Assembly: GCA_026416815.1 (NCBI GenBank)
Contig: JAOAEJ010000041.1
Coordinates: 1-64,000 of the forward strand
Direction: 5' to 3'
Length of the DNA stretch: 64,000 nt
Origin: Clostridia bacterium
GTDB taxonomy: Bacteria > Bacillota > Clostridia > Acetivibrionales > DSM-2933
A model generated the notes under the pieces. That model worked only from the letters and a program-made list of their open reading frames with translations. It was not told where the DNA came from and searched no databases. Position 1 is the stretch's first letter, and every line of letters starts with the position of its first letter. The position numbers were made by a program, and so were the translations under genes. This document shows positions 18,801 to 24,775 of the stretch, in pieces.

Positions 18801-19113
18801 CAAATATGTAGGCAAAGGCTTCAAAACAGCTCTAGGTGCTTTAAATAAAAAAAGTATGAGTTATATATCCTACACTTCATCAGGGGTAAAATCTTCGGAA
18901 AGAATTGAGAGTGATATATACCTCGTCAAATCCCCGTGGACAGCAGATGGTAAGGTTGATAAATGGGGTGGTTTAACGGAAAAATCCTTCAAGAAGTATA
19001 CAGGATTCGGCAGGCATGGTGAAATGATAGAAGCTGATAATGCAGAGAAAAATGCTTTGGTTGTAAAAGGTATATTGCAAGAAATAGAAGGTAGAAAAAC
19101 TCAACACTGTTAG
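12838..19113 (+). CDS. Hybrid megasynthase: FAAL-PCP-C-FkbH-PCP-TE
   Basis: The 2091-residue assembly-line enzyme has these domains in order. An acyl-AMP ligase of the FAAL type spans about 20-560 (FSSGSTGTPKG, SWLPLTHDLGLV, YGMAEATVGV, GWLRTGDLGF). A carrier protein follows (LGGNS, Ser621), then a condensation domain about 677-1105 (HHIIADG, 801-807). An FkbH-like HAD/GNAT region spans about 1120-1660 (DCDNTLWKG at 1322; RVAQLTQRTNQFN). A second carrier (SGGDS, Ser1785) and an alpha/beta-hydrolase thioesterase (GYSSGG, Ser1907; late RHGE) end the protein. FkbH domains load a glyceryl unit from 1,3-bisphosphoglycerate. The order predicts that an acyl group activated by the first module is joined to glyceryl on the second carrier and released by the thioesterase. 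GGGGGT precedes the ATG. Confidence 0.85.
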   Translation: MNSINERSKFKSLTEFFLANSSMTDKGVTFISGEKQEKFVSYKELNDKALWVLYELQSRGIEKGSQLILQVDDNEYFIYIIWACILGGILAAPVSVGSNDEHRMKLFNIYSILDKPKLITSKKISDSLQKFSQKNNLSDDFELVSRNTILIEELNAGDFEGTIIHPDPRDTAVIQFSSGSTGTPKGVIITHENALVNTLSCNIHMKTTSEDSSLSWLPLTHDLGLVDVHFCGVVAGINQYIMPTSLFIRHPLVWMKKVHEHRATQLYSPNFGYKHFLTEFDRNPSQILDLSCIRFIQNGAEPISVELCNTFLDKLAPYGLKSSTMCPVYGMAEATVGVTGSPVGSDLLVHRLNRECLEVGYAVQDCGEEDSRSIVFVDVGHAIVNSYVRICDDSDCVLEENILGNIQISGRNVTQGYYNNKEATDKAFTTDGWLRTGDLGFMRNGRLVITGRAKDIIFVNGQNYYPHDIERIAEDIEGIELGKIAACGVFNKETQKEEIVLFVIFKSSLEEFLPIATKLKRHINIKIGLEIKDVVPLRKIPKTTSGKVQRYKLGQSYADGEYSEVLQKIADMMGIDSIAAGENVPKDQIDEKLLEIWTEVLEVEKERIGFDDSFFGLGGNSLRATILASKVQAEFDVEIPIGEIFNLSVFKDLANFIRESTQKSFMSIMPAEEKEYYSVSSAQKRMFILHQLEGIGTSYNIPIAFKVEGNLDIPKFEEAFGTIINRHEALRTSFEVVNGEAVQKIHKDVEFKLSCIDCEESKVNGVIQEFIRPFDLSKAPLLRGAVLKLADSKHMILLDMHHIIADGTGVKAMLKEFSELYNGHSVTDITFQYKDFSEWQNSIFETEAMKKQEQYWLDIFSEEPSVLSMPLDYKRPDRRTFNGRMVEFHLSDEIIAKARALTEQQGVTMNMLMYAAYTLLISKYSGQDDIVIGSLVAGRNNPDIENTLGVFINFLPVRNKLPIKSTFLEFLNLTSDRLLSAYENQDYPFEKIVEGVNYNLAPSRNPLFDTLLNYHNEIYMDMNLSIDGLQSSIYNIECDRSTLDLKLDIVEYSTGKLGGVLEYNTNLLSEGTITRFIKHFESILELITDNPHKRLADINVFTQEEAAEVEAKRTLNSEKAEDKLKVAVSATFTAEPVREHLEWWCKQFNVDTMVEFAPYNQVFQQLLESDSLISTNTGINLLLVRFEDFIREDNSTDDEKCKSLEASFEQLVSILQDKAKSVPYFIGTFPISTHLSMSKKVLNFLEDINSRWIRSLQDIDGVYVINFAEAVQLYSVNKIFDEIKDRVGHQPFSDEYYAVIGAVAARNICSLKNNRFKVIVLDCDNTLWKGICGEDGALGVTVDEPYRILQEFMLEKQKDGMLLALCSKNNEADVFEVLEKNHGMVLKKEHLAAWGINWQDKAENLKELARELSLGLDSFIYVDDSPVECAKVMTDCPEVLTLKLPDDARQIPLFLDHVWAFDRINVTEEDKVRTEMYTAERNRREDRKGKISLDEFLKGLDIKVSMNPADRKQVSRVAQLTQRTNQFNSGSIRRSDEDVKELLSAKDTRCWVIEAADRFGEYGLVGAVIGSVNGSRLLLDTFLLSCRILGRNVEEAVLCGLKRYCIENSIDFIEIKYKPTSRNKPFNDFLEKTGWVCHSEKEDWVDYIMPVDKIADNAEFIDFYYNSVYVKSYEEKKTEDKERFIVSKRKQGSEGISPIENNWEVYCFNDNNLIHARYLLPLSNSSAGKLMELPVYESLDNLTSSGEYEAPCNDIETKLAEVWSAVLGIKNPGMNDRFFESGGDSLKVVRLISQIYDKFGVNIPFNELHRQHTLRGIGHKIASLLSGKEANKVEYPAMLLNDRKEKNIFAFPPMLGHGVAYSKIASSFNDYSFYSFDYLKDNNRIGIYADLITKIQNEGPYVLLGYSSGGKLAFEVAKELLSRGFKVSGLIIVDTKNVRSNKAAYHALDYSEANCEVSAAIEAEIGKQGLNGEPRKLSALVDEQKQLIKYVGKGFKTALGALNKKSMSYISYTSSGVKSSERIESDIYLVKSPWTADGKVDKWGGLTEKSFKKYTGFGRHGEMIEADNAEKNALVVKGILQEIEGRKTQHC

Positions 19114-19197
19114 AAATAAAGTTTATAATGAGATTTATAAGCTACTGTGACACTCATATTATAGTACTACAGCGAGGAAGTTTTCAACGAAACTGAC

Positions 19198-19245
19198 AAC
19201 TAAGCCCTTTGGATAAAAAACTCCATAGGGCTTAGTTATTTTGTT
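19198..19245 (+). terminator. Terminator after the megasynthase gene
   Basis: AACTAAGCCCT pairs with AGGGCTTAGTT, followed by ATTTTGTTTT. It can also serve the convergent minus-strand mini-gene at 19253. Confidence 0.8.
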
Positions 19246-19252
19246 TTAGCCC

Positions 19253-19390
19253 TTAGTAATCTCTGTTTTTCCTTATGTATATATCTAAAGCTTTTATAGC
19301 TTTGAGACATAGCACAAAAAGTGCAACGAAAAAACCTATTCCAAAAAATAAAAAAAGAATATTTAATATCGTCCATGGATAAAACATCAT
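19253..19390 (-). CDS. Small single-span membrane protein (45 residues)
   Basis: On the minus strand AAAGGAG lies 8 nt before an ATG pair at 19390/19387. The 45-codon frame begins MMFYPWT, contains one strongly hydrophobic helix of about 20-25 residues (LFLFFGIGFFVALFVLCL), and ends in a basic tail that finishes RKNRDY. It converges on the megasynthase terminator. Its composition, binding site and position support a real gene. Such short one-helix proteins are common and mostly uncharacterised in clostridia; no function is proposed. Confidence 0.6.
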   Translation of the reverse strand: MMFYPWTILNILFLFFGIGFFVALFVLCLKAIKALDIYIRKNRDY

Positions 19391-19525
19391 AACATTTACT
19401 CCTTTATACTGATTTTAAGGAACATTATACCATATTAGAAGATATAGTTAAAAATGTTTTACTTATATGCAAGCTCTCCTTGTGTTAAAATAGGGTTAAA
19501 AATTATTTTAGTATGAAAGGCCGTT

Positions 19526-20401
19526 ATGAGAAAATTCAAGAAGACTTATATAGAAATCACAAATATCTGCAACCTTTCATGTGAGTTTTGCCCCAAGACA
19601 GAGCGAAAAGCTGAGTTTATGAGCCGGGAGTTGTTTGAAAGGATTGTAAGTCAAATAAAAGACTATACAAAGTATATATACTTTCATGTAAAGGGTGAAC
19701 CTTTTCTGCACCCTGATATAGGAGCATTTCTTGACCTGTGTAAGAGGTACGGCTGTAGAGTAAATATCACCACCAATGGAATCCTTATTGATAAAGTAGG
19801 AGATACCCTACTTACAAAGCCTGCATTGAGGCAGGTAAACTTTTCACTCCATAGCTTTGAATCAAATGCCTCTAAACATTCCATAGACGATTATTTGGAT
19901 AAAATATTTAGGTTCATCGCACAATCAAAAACTCTGAAAACTGGACTGCAAATATCCCTGCGCCTTTGGAACCTGTCAGAGACGGGAAGCAACGAAAGTA
20001 ACCGTTATATATTAGAGCGCATAGAGAAGGAGTTTGCTCTTCCATATAAAATCAGGGAGGAGTTGACACCCTGTAATGGGATGAAAGTAGCTGAGAATGT
20101 TTTCTTAAATCAGGCTTCAACCTTTAAGTGGCCTGATACGGCAGACAGCGGTATAGAAGGAAGGGGATTTTGCTACGGGCTTAGAGACCAGGTGGCTATA
20201 CTGGTAGATGGGACTGTGGTGCCTTGCTGTCTTGATGGGGAAGGAGTAATCGGGCTAGGGAATATAAAAGAACAGGATTTTGCAGAGATAATAGAAAGCA
20301 GCCGTGCTAAAAACATCTATGAGGGATTCTCCAGAAGAGAGGTAGTAGAGGACTTGTGCCGCAAATGCAGTTATAGGATTCGATTTAATCAAAAAAATTA
20401 A
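19526..20401 (+). CDS. Radical SAM protein with SPASM-like C-terminal cluster
   Basis: This 291-residue protein has the radical-SAM motif C-N-L-S-C-E-F-C near residue 13, in the context YIEITNICNLSCEFCPKT that is typical of the SPASM subfamily. A C-terminal Cys set (C-Y-G, V-P-C-C-L-D, L-C-R-K-C) fits an auxiliary iron-sulfur cluster. SPASM enzymes modify peptides (sactipeptides, PQQA-like), sulfatases or other substrates. It is 135 bp from a divergent mini-gene and next to the megasynthase, and so may belong to the same locus. Its substrate is unknown; the secreted mini-peptide at 7738 is a speculative candidate. ATG 19526 follows AAAGG. Confidence 0.8.
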   Translation: MRKFKKTYIEITNICNLSCEFCPKTERKAEFMSRELFERIVSQIKDYTKYIYFHVKGEPFLHPDIGAFLDLCKRYGCRVNITTNGILIDKVGDTLLTKPALRQVNFSLHSFESNASKHSIDDYLDKIFRFIAQSKTLKTGLQISLRLWNLSETGSNESNRYILERIEKEFALPYKIREELTPCNGMKVAENVFLNQASTFKWPDTADSGIEGRGFCYGLRDQVAILVDGTVVPCCLDGEGVIGLGNIKEQDFAEIIESSRAKNIYEGFSRREVVEDLCRKCSYRIRFNQKN

Positions 20402-20528
20402 ATTCTAAATTGTTGGTTAATGTATGGTGCTGAGGGTAAATCAAATATTAGTCTGGTACTTTAGGCATAATACTAAGTAGTGAATCTATATTGCTAATGT
20501 AGACAAGAAGACATAAAGGGGGCATCCG

Positions 20529-20885
20529 ATGAAAAGGGCTATTGGGTATGTTCTTGCTGTAGTTATAGGCATATTACCAGCTTTTTTTCTGGTATTCAAT
20601 TCAGTTTTTACAGACAGTACTTCAATCACTGAGCGACTTTTTACATTTGCATTGGTAATGGCTGTATATGGTATTTTAGGGGTTATATTTGGCCTGGCTG
20701 GGGTAAATACATCATGGCGATGGGGGATATATTTAAGTAGCTCTGCCATCCTAATCCTAGTACTATACTCGTTTAAAGAACCGGGTATAATTCCGTTATC
20801 ATTGTTATATGCGATAATGGCAATTGTATCAAGCTGTACGGCAGCATACTTAGGTTCGCGTATAGCTCTTAGGAGAAGTGCTTAA
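20529..20885 (+). CDS. Small four-helix membrane protein, unknown function
   Basis: The 118-residue product is almost entirely four hydrophobic helices (about 4-26, 35-57, 62-80 and 86-108) with short basic loops. The start ATG 20529 lies 7 nt after AAAGGGGG. No enzymatic or binding motif is visible. It converges with another small four-helix membrane protein across a shared terminator. Confidence 0.6.
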   Translation: MKRAIGYVLAVVIGILPAFFLVFNSVFTDSTSITERLFTFALVMAVYGILGVIFGLAGVNTSWRWGIYLSSSAILILVLYSFKEPGIIPLSLLYAIMAIVSSCTAAYLGSRIALRRSA

Positions 20886-20926
20886 GTTTAGGATTTGCTG
20901 AAAAAGTTAAAAAAACAGGTGATATA

Positions 20927-20966
20927 AACAAGAGACACCATTAACGGTATCTCTTGTTTTTTCGAA
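20927..20966. terminator. Bidirectional terminator overlapping a 3' coding end
   Basis: AACAAGAGA pairs with TCTCTTGTT, followed by TTTTTC. The right arm lies within the last codons of the minus-strand gene at 20941. Confidence 0.65.
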
Positions 20967-21339
20967 TCATATAAAATACTATTTCCAGGACCAGTCCCAA
21001 AGCAAAGCCTATAAGGGTGAGCTCTAAAAACATTATTGGGCCTATCAGGTCTTCCCATCCTGTTTTTCTTGTATAAGTATAAATCATGGCAATAAGCCCT
21101 GCAATAACACCAATAGTGGTGAAGGAGAATATAAACCTCTTACCCAAGTATCCAAAAAGGCATACAACGAATGAAATAATAAAAGAAAGCAGCAGAGTTC
21201 GCAAAGCTTCCTCAGTTTCTGCAGCTGTGTTTAGTATAAACAGCCGTGGAACGTAAAAGCAACAGAAAATAATTGTGGTATATATTAATAGAATTACAAA
21301 CCAAGCTTTATTATACTTAGCCGGTAAATATCCTGTCAT
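20941..21339 (-). CDS. Small four-helix membrane protein, unknown function
   Basis: The 132-residue product has four predicted membrane helices (about 10-32, 47-66, 70-88 and 100-125), and ends in a basic tail NKRYR. GGGAGG precedes the ATG on the minus strand at good spacing. No motif is recognised. It lies downstream of the DUF155 pair on the same strand, separated by 78 bp, so co-transcription is possible. Confidence 0.6.
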   Translation of the reverse strand: MTGYLPAKYNKAWFVILLIYTTIIFCCFYVPRLFILNTAAETEEALRTLLLSFIISFVVCLFGYLGKRFIFSFTTIGVIAGLIAMIYTYTRKTGWEDLIGPIMFLELTLIGFALGLVLEIVFYMIRKNKRYR

Positions 21340-21417
21340 AATAAAACACCTCCCGCCTGTATATTACCACTATTAGCAGCTTAAATACAGTTATTGAATC
21401 CGTAAAGCTTGAGCTTT

Positions 21418-22284
21418 TTACCCAAAAAGCAATTTAAAAACACTGGTTATATGGTAGGCGTCCAATATACTGTGTGCAATATGGAACAAGGGAAATAGAG
21501 CGAGTAAAAAGACTTCCAGCTTAAGGAGCCTTACCTGAGAGCGTCTGTAGCTTAAGGTTGAACAGGTTTTAATAATACTGCGCAAATTATTTATTTTGTT
21601 TTCCAGAATATCAAAACGGCTGTTGAGTTCATAAAACTGAGCCAGGTAGTCATAAATTTCCCTGGATATAATACTCTGGTTGCCAGTGAGTGATCTTTCC
21701 AATATTCTTATGTGATCGATACTTTCATGCTCAAAGCGCAGTATTTGTGAAGTTATAGCAATAAAACGCTTTTTATTGGCATATAAACGTCCACGCCTCG
21801 GATAGAAGATAAAAAAGTTTTCTGCTTTGTCAAGAAGACCGGTTACATCGAGTTCAAGCTTATAAAGCTCAATGGACTTGGCAAGGATTACCGACACGAT
21901 ATGGGGAATATAATCTTTGTATGGGTAAAGAGTTTCACTTGTCCTCCAAACCTTGCACATACCGTTATCATCTATCTTGACAATATGATCCTCATTATAT
22001 TTAGAAAACAGGTTGTAATCAAAAACTCCTATGATGGACTCTATATATTCTAAAAAGCTAAACACTTCCTGTTGCTCAAAATTGACAAAGCAAACACAGC
22101 CAAATTGGAACAGATATACCTTTTTACCTGTTGACTTATACTTGAGCACTGTATCTATATGGCTTTCCTCAAGGACTACATAATCCTGCCAGCTAAGAGG
22201 CTTTTGGAGCTTGAAGAAAGCGACTATCTGCTTTAAGGATAGCCTTGGAGCTATTTTATAGCCTCGAAACAGCATTGTTTCCAA
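21418..22284 (-). CDS. DUF155/RMD1-family membrane protein, copy 2
   Basis: DUF155 proteins (RMD1/Sif2 in yeasts, widespread in bacteria) are poorly understood, helical, and end in a membrane anchor. This copy shows the K-V-Y-L-F-Q-F-G-C-V strand, the Y-I-P-H-I-V-S-V-I-L-A-K-S-I-x-L-Y-K-L-E segment, the S-x-I-Y-D-Y-L-A-Q-F-Y-E-L-N-S-R-F helix and a C-terminal hydrophobic helix. The frame could open at ATG 22320 inside the previous gene, but TTG 22284 has a GGGGG site at 9-nt spacing and is preferred; ATG 22275 is a third choice. It follows its paralogue directly. Its role is unknown. Confidence 0.68.
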   Translation of the reverse strand: METMLFRGYKIAPRLSLKQIVAFFKLQKPLSWQDYVVLEESHIDTVLKYKSTGKKVYLFQFGCVCFVNFEQQEVFSFLEYIESIIGVFDYNLFSKYNEDHIVKIDDNGMCKVWRTSETLYPYKDYIPHIVSVILAKSIELYKLELDVTGLLDKAENFFIFYPRRGRLYANKKRFIAITSQILRFEHESIDHIRILERSLTGNQSIISREIYDYLAQFYELNSRFDILENKINNLRSIIKTCSTLSYRRSQVRLLKLEVFLLALFPLFHIAHSILDAYHITSVFKLLFG

Positions 22285-22300
22285 AGATATCAGCCCCCTT

Positions 22301-23125
22301 CTACGACAGCATGTCTGCAATCATTAAAATAACTTCTATAACTATAAGTATGACAATAACCCATTCCACGAATAGGCCGCGTATAGAGTGGCTTATAGAG
22401 GCAAAACCGTTCATTATGTTATTGAGAATATCGGTTTTCTTTTTTATAATTTCATACCTGTCGTTAAGTTCGAAAAACTCCGCCATACTATCGTAGAATT
22501 CGGCAGCATCGCTGTTTGCCCATGTAATATCAGGCTTATCAAGGATCATTATGTATGCGATAGTATTATATTCGTGGCGAACTATTCTGGAAGTAGCTTT
22601 TGCCAGCTCTTTATCGCTAATACGCAGGTTGCCTTTTTCTACTCTGTCAATCATAGTTTCCAGCCTGTCAAGGATCTGTCCTAATTGGTCCTCAGTCTTT
22701 TCCAGAGCTACCGACTTTGCTATTACAATGGATACCAGCTCTGGATAGAATACTTCAAACTTAGGTACAATTGCATACTGATCGTTTAATTCCATTTCAT
22801 CACTGTTTCCTATACGCAGTTCATAGTCATCGGTATAGGTTTCAAAGGCTTTAAGGTCTATGTCCTGCTTAAAAGATTTTAGGTACTCCAGGAACTTAAT
22901 TGTATCTTTATCAGGCGTATTAATGGTTACTATGCTGCCAAAGGAGAATACAAGCACCTTTTGGGTATTAGGAGTTTTATACTGGAGGATGGTGTCTAAA
23001 ACCTCTCCTTGTAGTATAAGCGGTTCTTCCCATGTGTATTTTTTAGGTATACCGCACTGGATTGCTATCTTGTTCAAATCTATTTCGTTCGTTACAGCAT
23101 AGGCTTTAAATTTCATACTGTCCAT
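22301..23125 (-). CDS. DUF155/RMD1-family membrane protein, copy 1
   Basis: The 274-residue protein matches the DUF155 pattern: K-V-L-V-F-S-F-G-S-I-V near residue 55, Y-P-E-L-V-S-I-V-I-A-K-S-V-A-L-E-K-T-E, L-D-K-P-D-I-T-W, A-E-F-F-E-L-N-D-R-Y-E-I, and a final helix W-V-I-V-I-L-I-V-I-E-V-I-L-M that would anchor it to the membrane. The start is ATG after GCAGGTG on the minus strand. A TGGTATAAT extended -10 lies about 120 bp upstream. It is paired with a diverged paralogue. It lies 186 bp downstream of the TIR/STAND operon, separated by a terminator. The family's biochemical function is unknown. Confidence 0.75.
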   Translation of the reverse strand: MDSMKFKAYAVTNEIDLNKIAIQCGIPKKYTWEEPLILQGEVLDTILQYKTPNTQKVLVFSFGSIVTINTPDKDTIKFLEYLKSFKQDIDLKAFETYTDDYELRIGNSDEMELNDQYAIVPKFEVFYPELVSIVIAKSVALEKTEDQLGQILDRLETMIDRVEKGNLRISDKELAKATSRIVRHEYNTIAYIMILDKPDITWANSDAAEFYDSMAEFFELNDRYEIIKKKTDILNNIMNGFASISHSIRGLFVEWVIVILIVIEVILMIADMLS

Positions 23126-23246
23126 TTTAAATCACCTGCTTTCTTTAGCTTGAACTTAGTGGTTTCCAGTCAGGCAAAAAGCTGGGGAAAGTGGGCTTTC
23201 TTCATTGTGGCAAAACTAGTTTCGCTTAAATTATTTCTATACTATA

Positions 23247-23255
23247 ATTATACCA
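23247..23255 (-). promoter_or_regulatory. Extended -10 promoter for the DUF155 pair
   Basis: On the minus strand TGGTATAAT matches TGnTATAAT and lies about 122 bp upstream of the first DUF155 start. It suggests that the pair has its own promoter, separate from the STAND/TIR operon. Confidence 0.45.
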
Positions 23256-23265
23256 CTTTTCGCAT

Positions 23266-23297
23266 AAAAAAATAATTGCAGAAGCCTGCAACTATTT
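23266..23297 (-). terminator. Terminator of the STAND/TIR operon
   Basis: On the minus strand TTGCAG and CTGCAA form a hairpin with a 4-nt loop, followed by ATTATTTTTTT. It lies just after the small membrane-protein gene. Confidence 0.65.
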
Positions 23298-23311
23298 ATA
23301 AAAACAATATT

Positions 23312-23725
23312 TTACATCCGTAGTTTAATAGTCATTATCACGACGATGGTTGAGATGCTTAACAAAATGACTCCATAAAAAATACCCAGAGTTGGGGAGA
23401 AGATGGCAGAGAGCCATGCTTTAAGTCCACCGGTATTAGATGGTTTCATACAGAAATCTATGTCCTTTTCATCTAAAAGCCTTACATTTTCAAACATATC
23501 GCAAAAAATATTTTCTTTCCACAGGAAATACCCATCAAGGGCCCAAAAGGCAATAGCGGGAAAATAGCACAGGTAGATAAATGCAAAGTTTGCATCTTTC
23601 GCAGCCAGTGCAAATAGGGCCGATACCAGCGTAACGCTCCACCCCTTAAGTAGGAAGGAGTTGTTTGCCATTCTGTTAATAGCTCCGGTAATTAGTTCAA
23701 GGTGCTTGATTTTGTTGCTGTCCAT
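23312..23725 (-). CDS. Small membrane protein associated with the TIR/STAND genes
   Basis: This 137-residue protein has a soluble, helical N-terminus (DSNKIKHLELITGAINRM), two close membrane helices (about 28-45 and 48-65), a central soluble segment, and a third or fourth helix at the end (about 105-132). The start ATG 23725 lies 6 nt after AGGAGG; the longer frame from 23752 is unsupported. It is the last gene of the operon, 45 bp after the TIR gene. Compact membrane proteins of this type are often effectors in bacterial immune operons (membrane disruption). Membership of a named family such as SLATT could not be confirmed from sequence alone. Confidence 0.6.
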   Translation of the reverse strand: MDSNKIKHLELITGAINRMANNSFLLKGWSVTLVSALFALAAKDANFAFIYLCYFPAIAFWALDGYFLWKENIFCDMFENVRLLDEKDIDFCMKPSNTGGLKAWLSAIFSPTLGIFYGVILLSISTIVVIMTIKLRM

Positions 23726-23770
23726 AATTGACCTCCTGTATTTTAAAATCAAAGCCTAGGCCTATGTATT

Positions 23771-24775
23771 TTAAGCGCTTGTTGATGAAGTTTGCTGTTT
23801 TAGATAATCCATTACATTGTCTATAATTGAGTTTTTTGAGGCACTGATTTTTTCTGCAAGTCCCCGGATTTCCATACGAAGGTTGTAGCTCTTAGTTGCG
23901 CTGATTCTATCACCCATATAGCCTATTAGTGTAATATAGTGCAAACTTGACGCCTTATCATACCATTCTTTATAAGAAGCAGGAAGCTCGCCTCCTACAG
24001 GCTTTACCTTGTCAAGTTTATCATACAGGCAGAAGAAGAATCTGGGGGCTTTTATCGTTTGGCAAAAGTCATCAATTACCTTTGAAGCCTTAAACTCATT
24101 AAACTCCCTATGGCACCAGTTTTCCTTTCCTTCGTCCGGCTGTATAAAACTTATGGGTTCAACCAATTGAACAAATGCAAAGGACGAACAGCAGTGTTCA
24201 AGTATTTCATTGCCGATATCATCACCGCATTTGATGTCATTTTTGTCATAGAATGCTGTAAGCCCGTTTTCCTGGAGACAGCTTACTATAAGCTTTGCCA
24301 GAAAATTAGTTTTATCAATACTGGAGTTTACCTCCTCAGGGGAGAAGTCCCTGCATATCAGTCCTTTAAATTCTTTATTCAGTTTATAGGACTTGCGTGT
24401 AGTATAGGAGAAGAAGAAATCCTTCCAACGGGTTAGAAGTATAAATACTTTATCGTAGGTTTCCTTGTCCTCCGGATCCCAATTGTTATATAACGATTTT
24501 CTTATTATACGGTTAAGGGTATTGCATTTAGCTAAGTTTTTTTCTGATTTTGCTTCTCTTATTAATTTGAGGCAGTGATAAACCTGATCCCTCGAGGCTG
24601 TGTATTTATCACTTATTTGTTTAATATCCGATACCAAGGTAGTAATCTTATTATACAATGTATCCTGAGCAAATGATTCGCGGTTTTTAAAGCCTAATTG
24701 TTTATATAGAGGCGGTGTGGGTCTCTTTACAAAAAAATGCTCTATTACTTTTTCAAGTACTTCCGATTCAATCAT
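23771..24775 (-). CDS. TIR-domain protein, putative immune effector
   Basis: TIR domains in bacteria typically cleave NAD+ or make signalling nucleotides during phage infection. The 334-residue product has an alpha-helical N-terminal region (1-115), then a TIR-like module. That module has the opening F-F-F-S-Y-T, the L-x-x-N-G-L-x-A-F-Y-D-K-N-D-I-x-x-G-D-D-I segment (box 2-like), S-F-A-F-V-Q-L-V-E, and the W-C-H-R-E-F motif (box 3-like, with a conserved acidic residue). A 60-residue helical tail follows. Its ATG overlaps the stop of the STAND gene by 4 bp, so translation is coupled. The start of the TIR fold and the catalytic Glu are not exactly fixed. Confidence 0.7.
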   Translation of the reverse strand: MIESEVLEKVIEHFFVKRPTPPLYKQLGFKNRESFAQDTLYNKITTLVSDIKQISDKYTASRDQVYHCLKLIREAKSEKNLAKCNTLNRIIRKSLYNNWDPEDKETYDKVFILLTRWKDFFFSYTTRKSYKLNKEFKGLICRDFSPEEVNSSIDKTNFLAKLIVSCLQENGLTAFYDKNDIKCGDDIGNEILEHCCSSFAFVQLVEPISFIQPDEGKENWCHREFNEFKASKVIDDFCQTIKAPRFFFCLYDKLDKVKPVGGELPASYKEWYDKASSLHYITLIGYMGDRISATKSYNLRMEIRGLAEKISASKNSIIDNVMDYLKQQTSSTSA

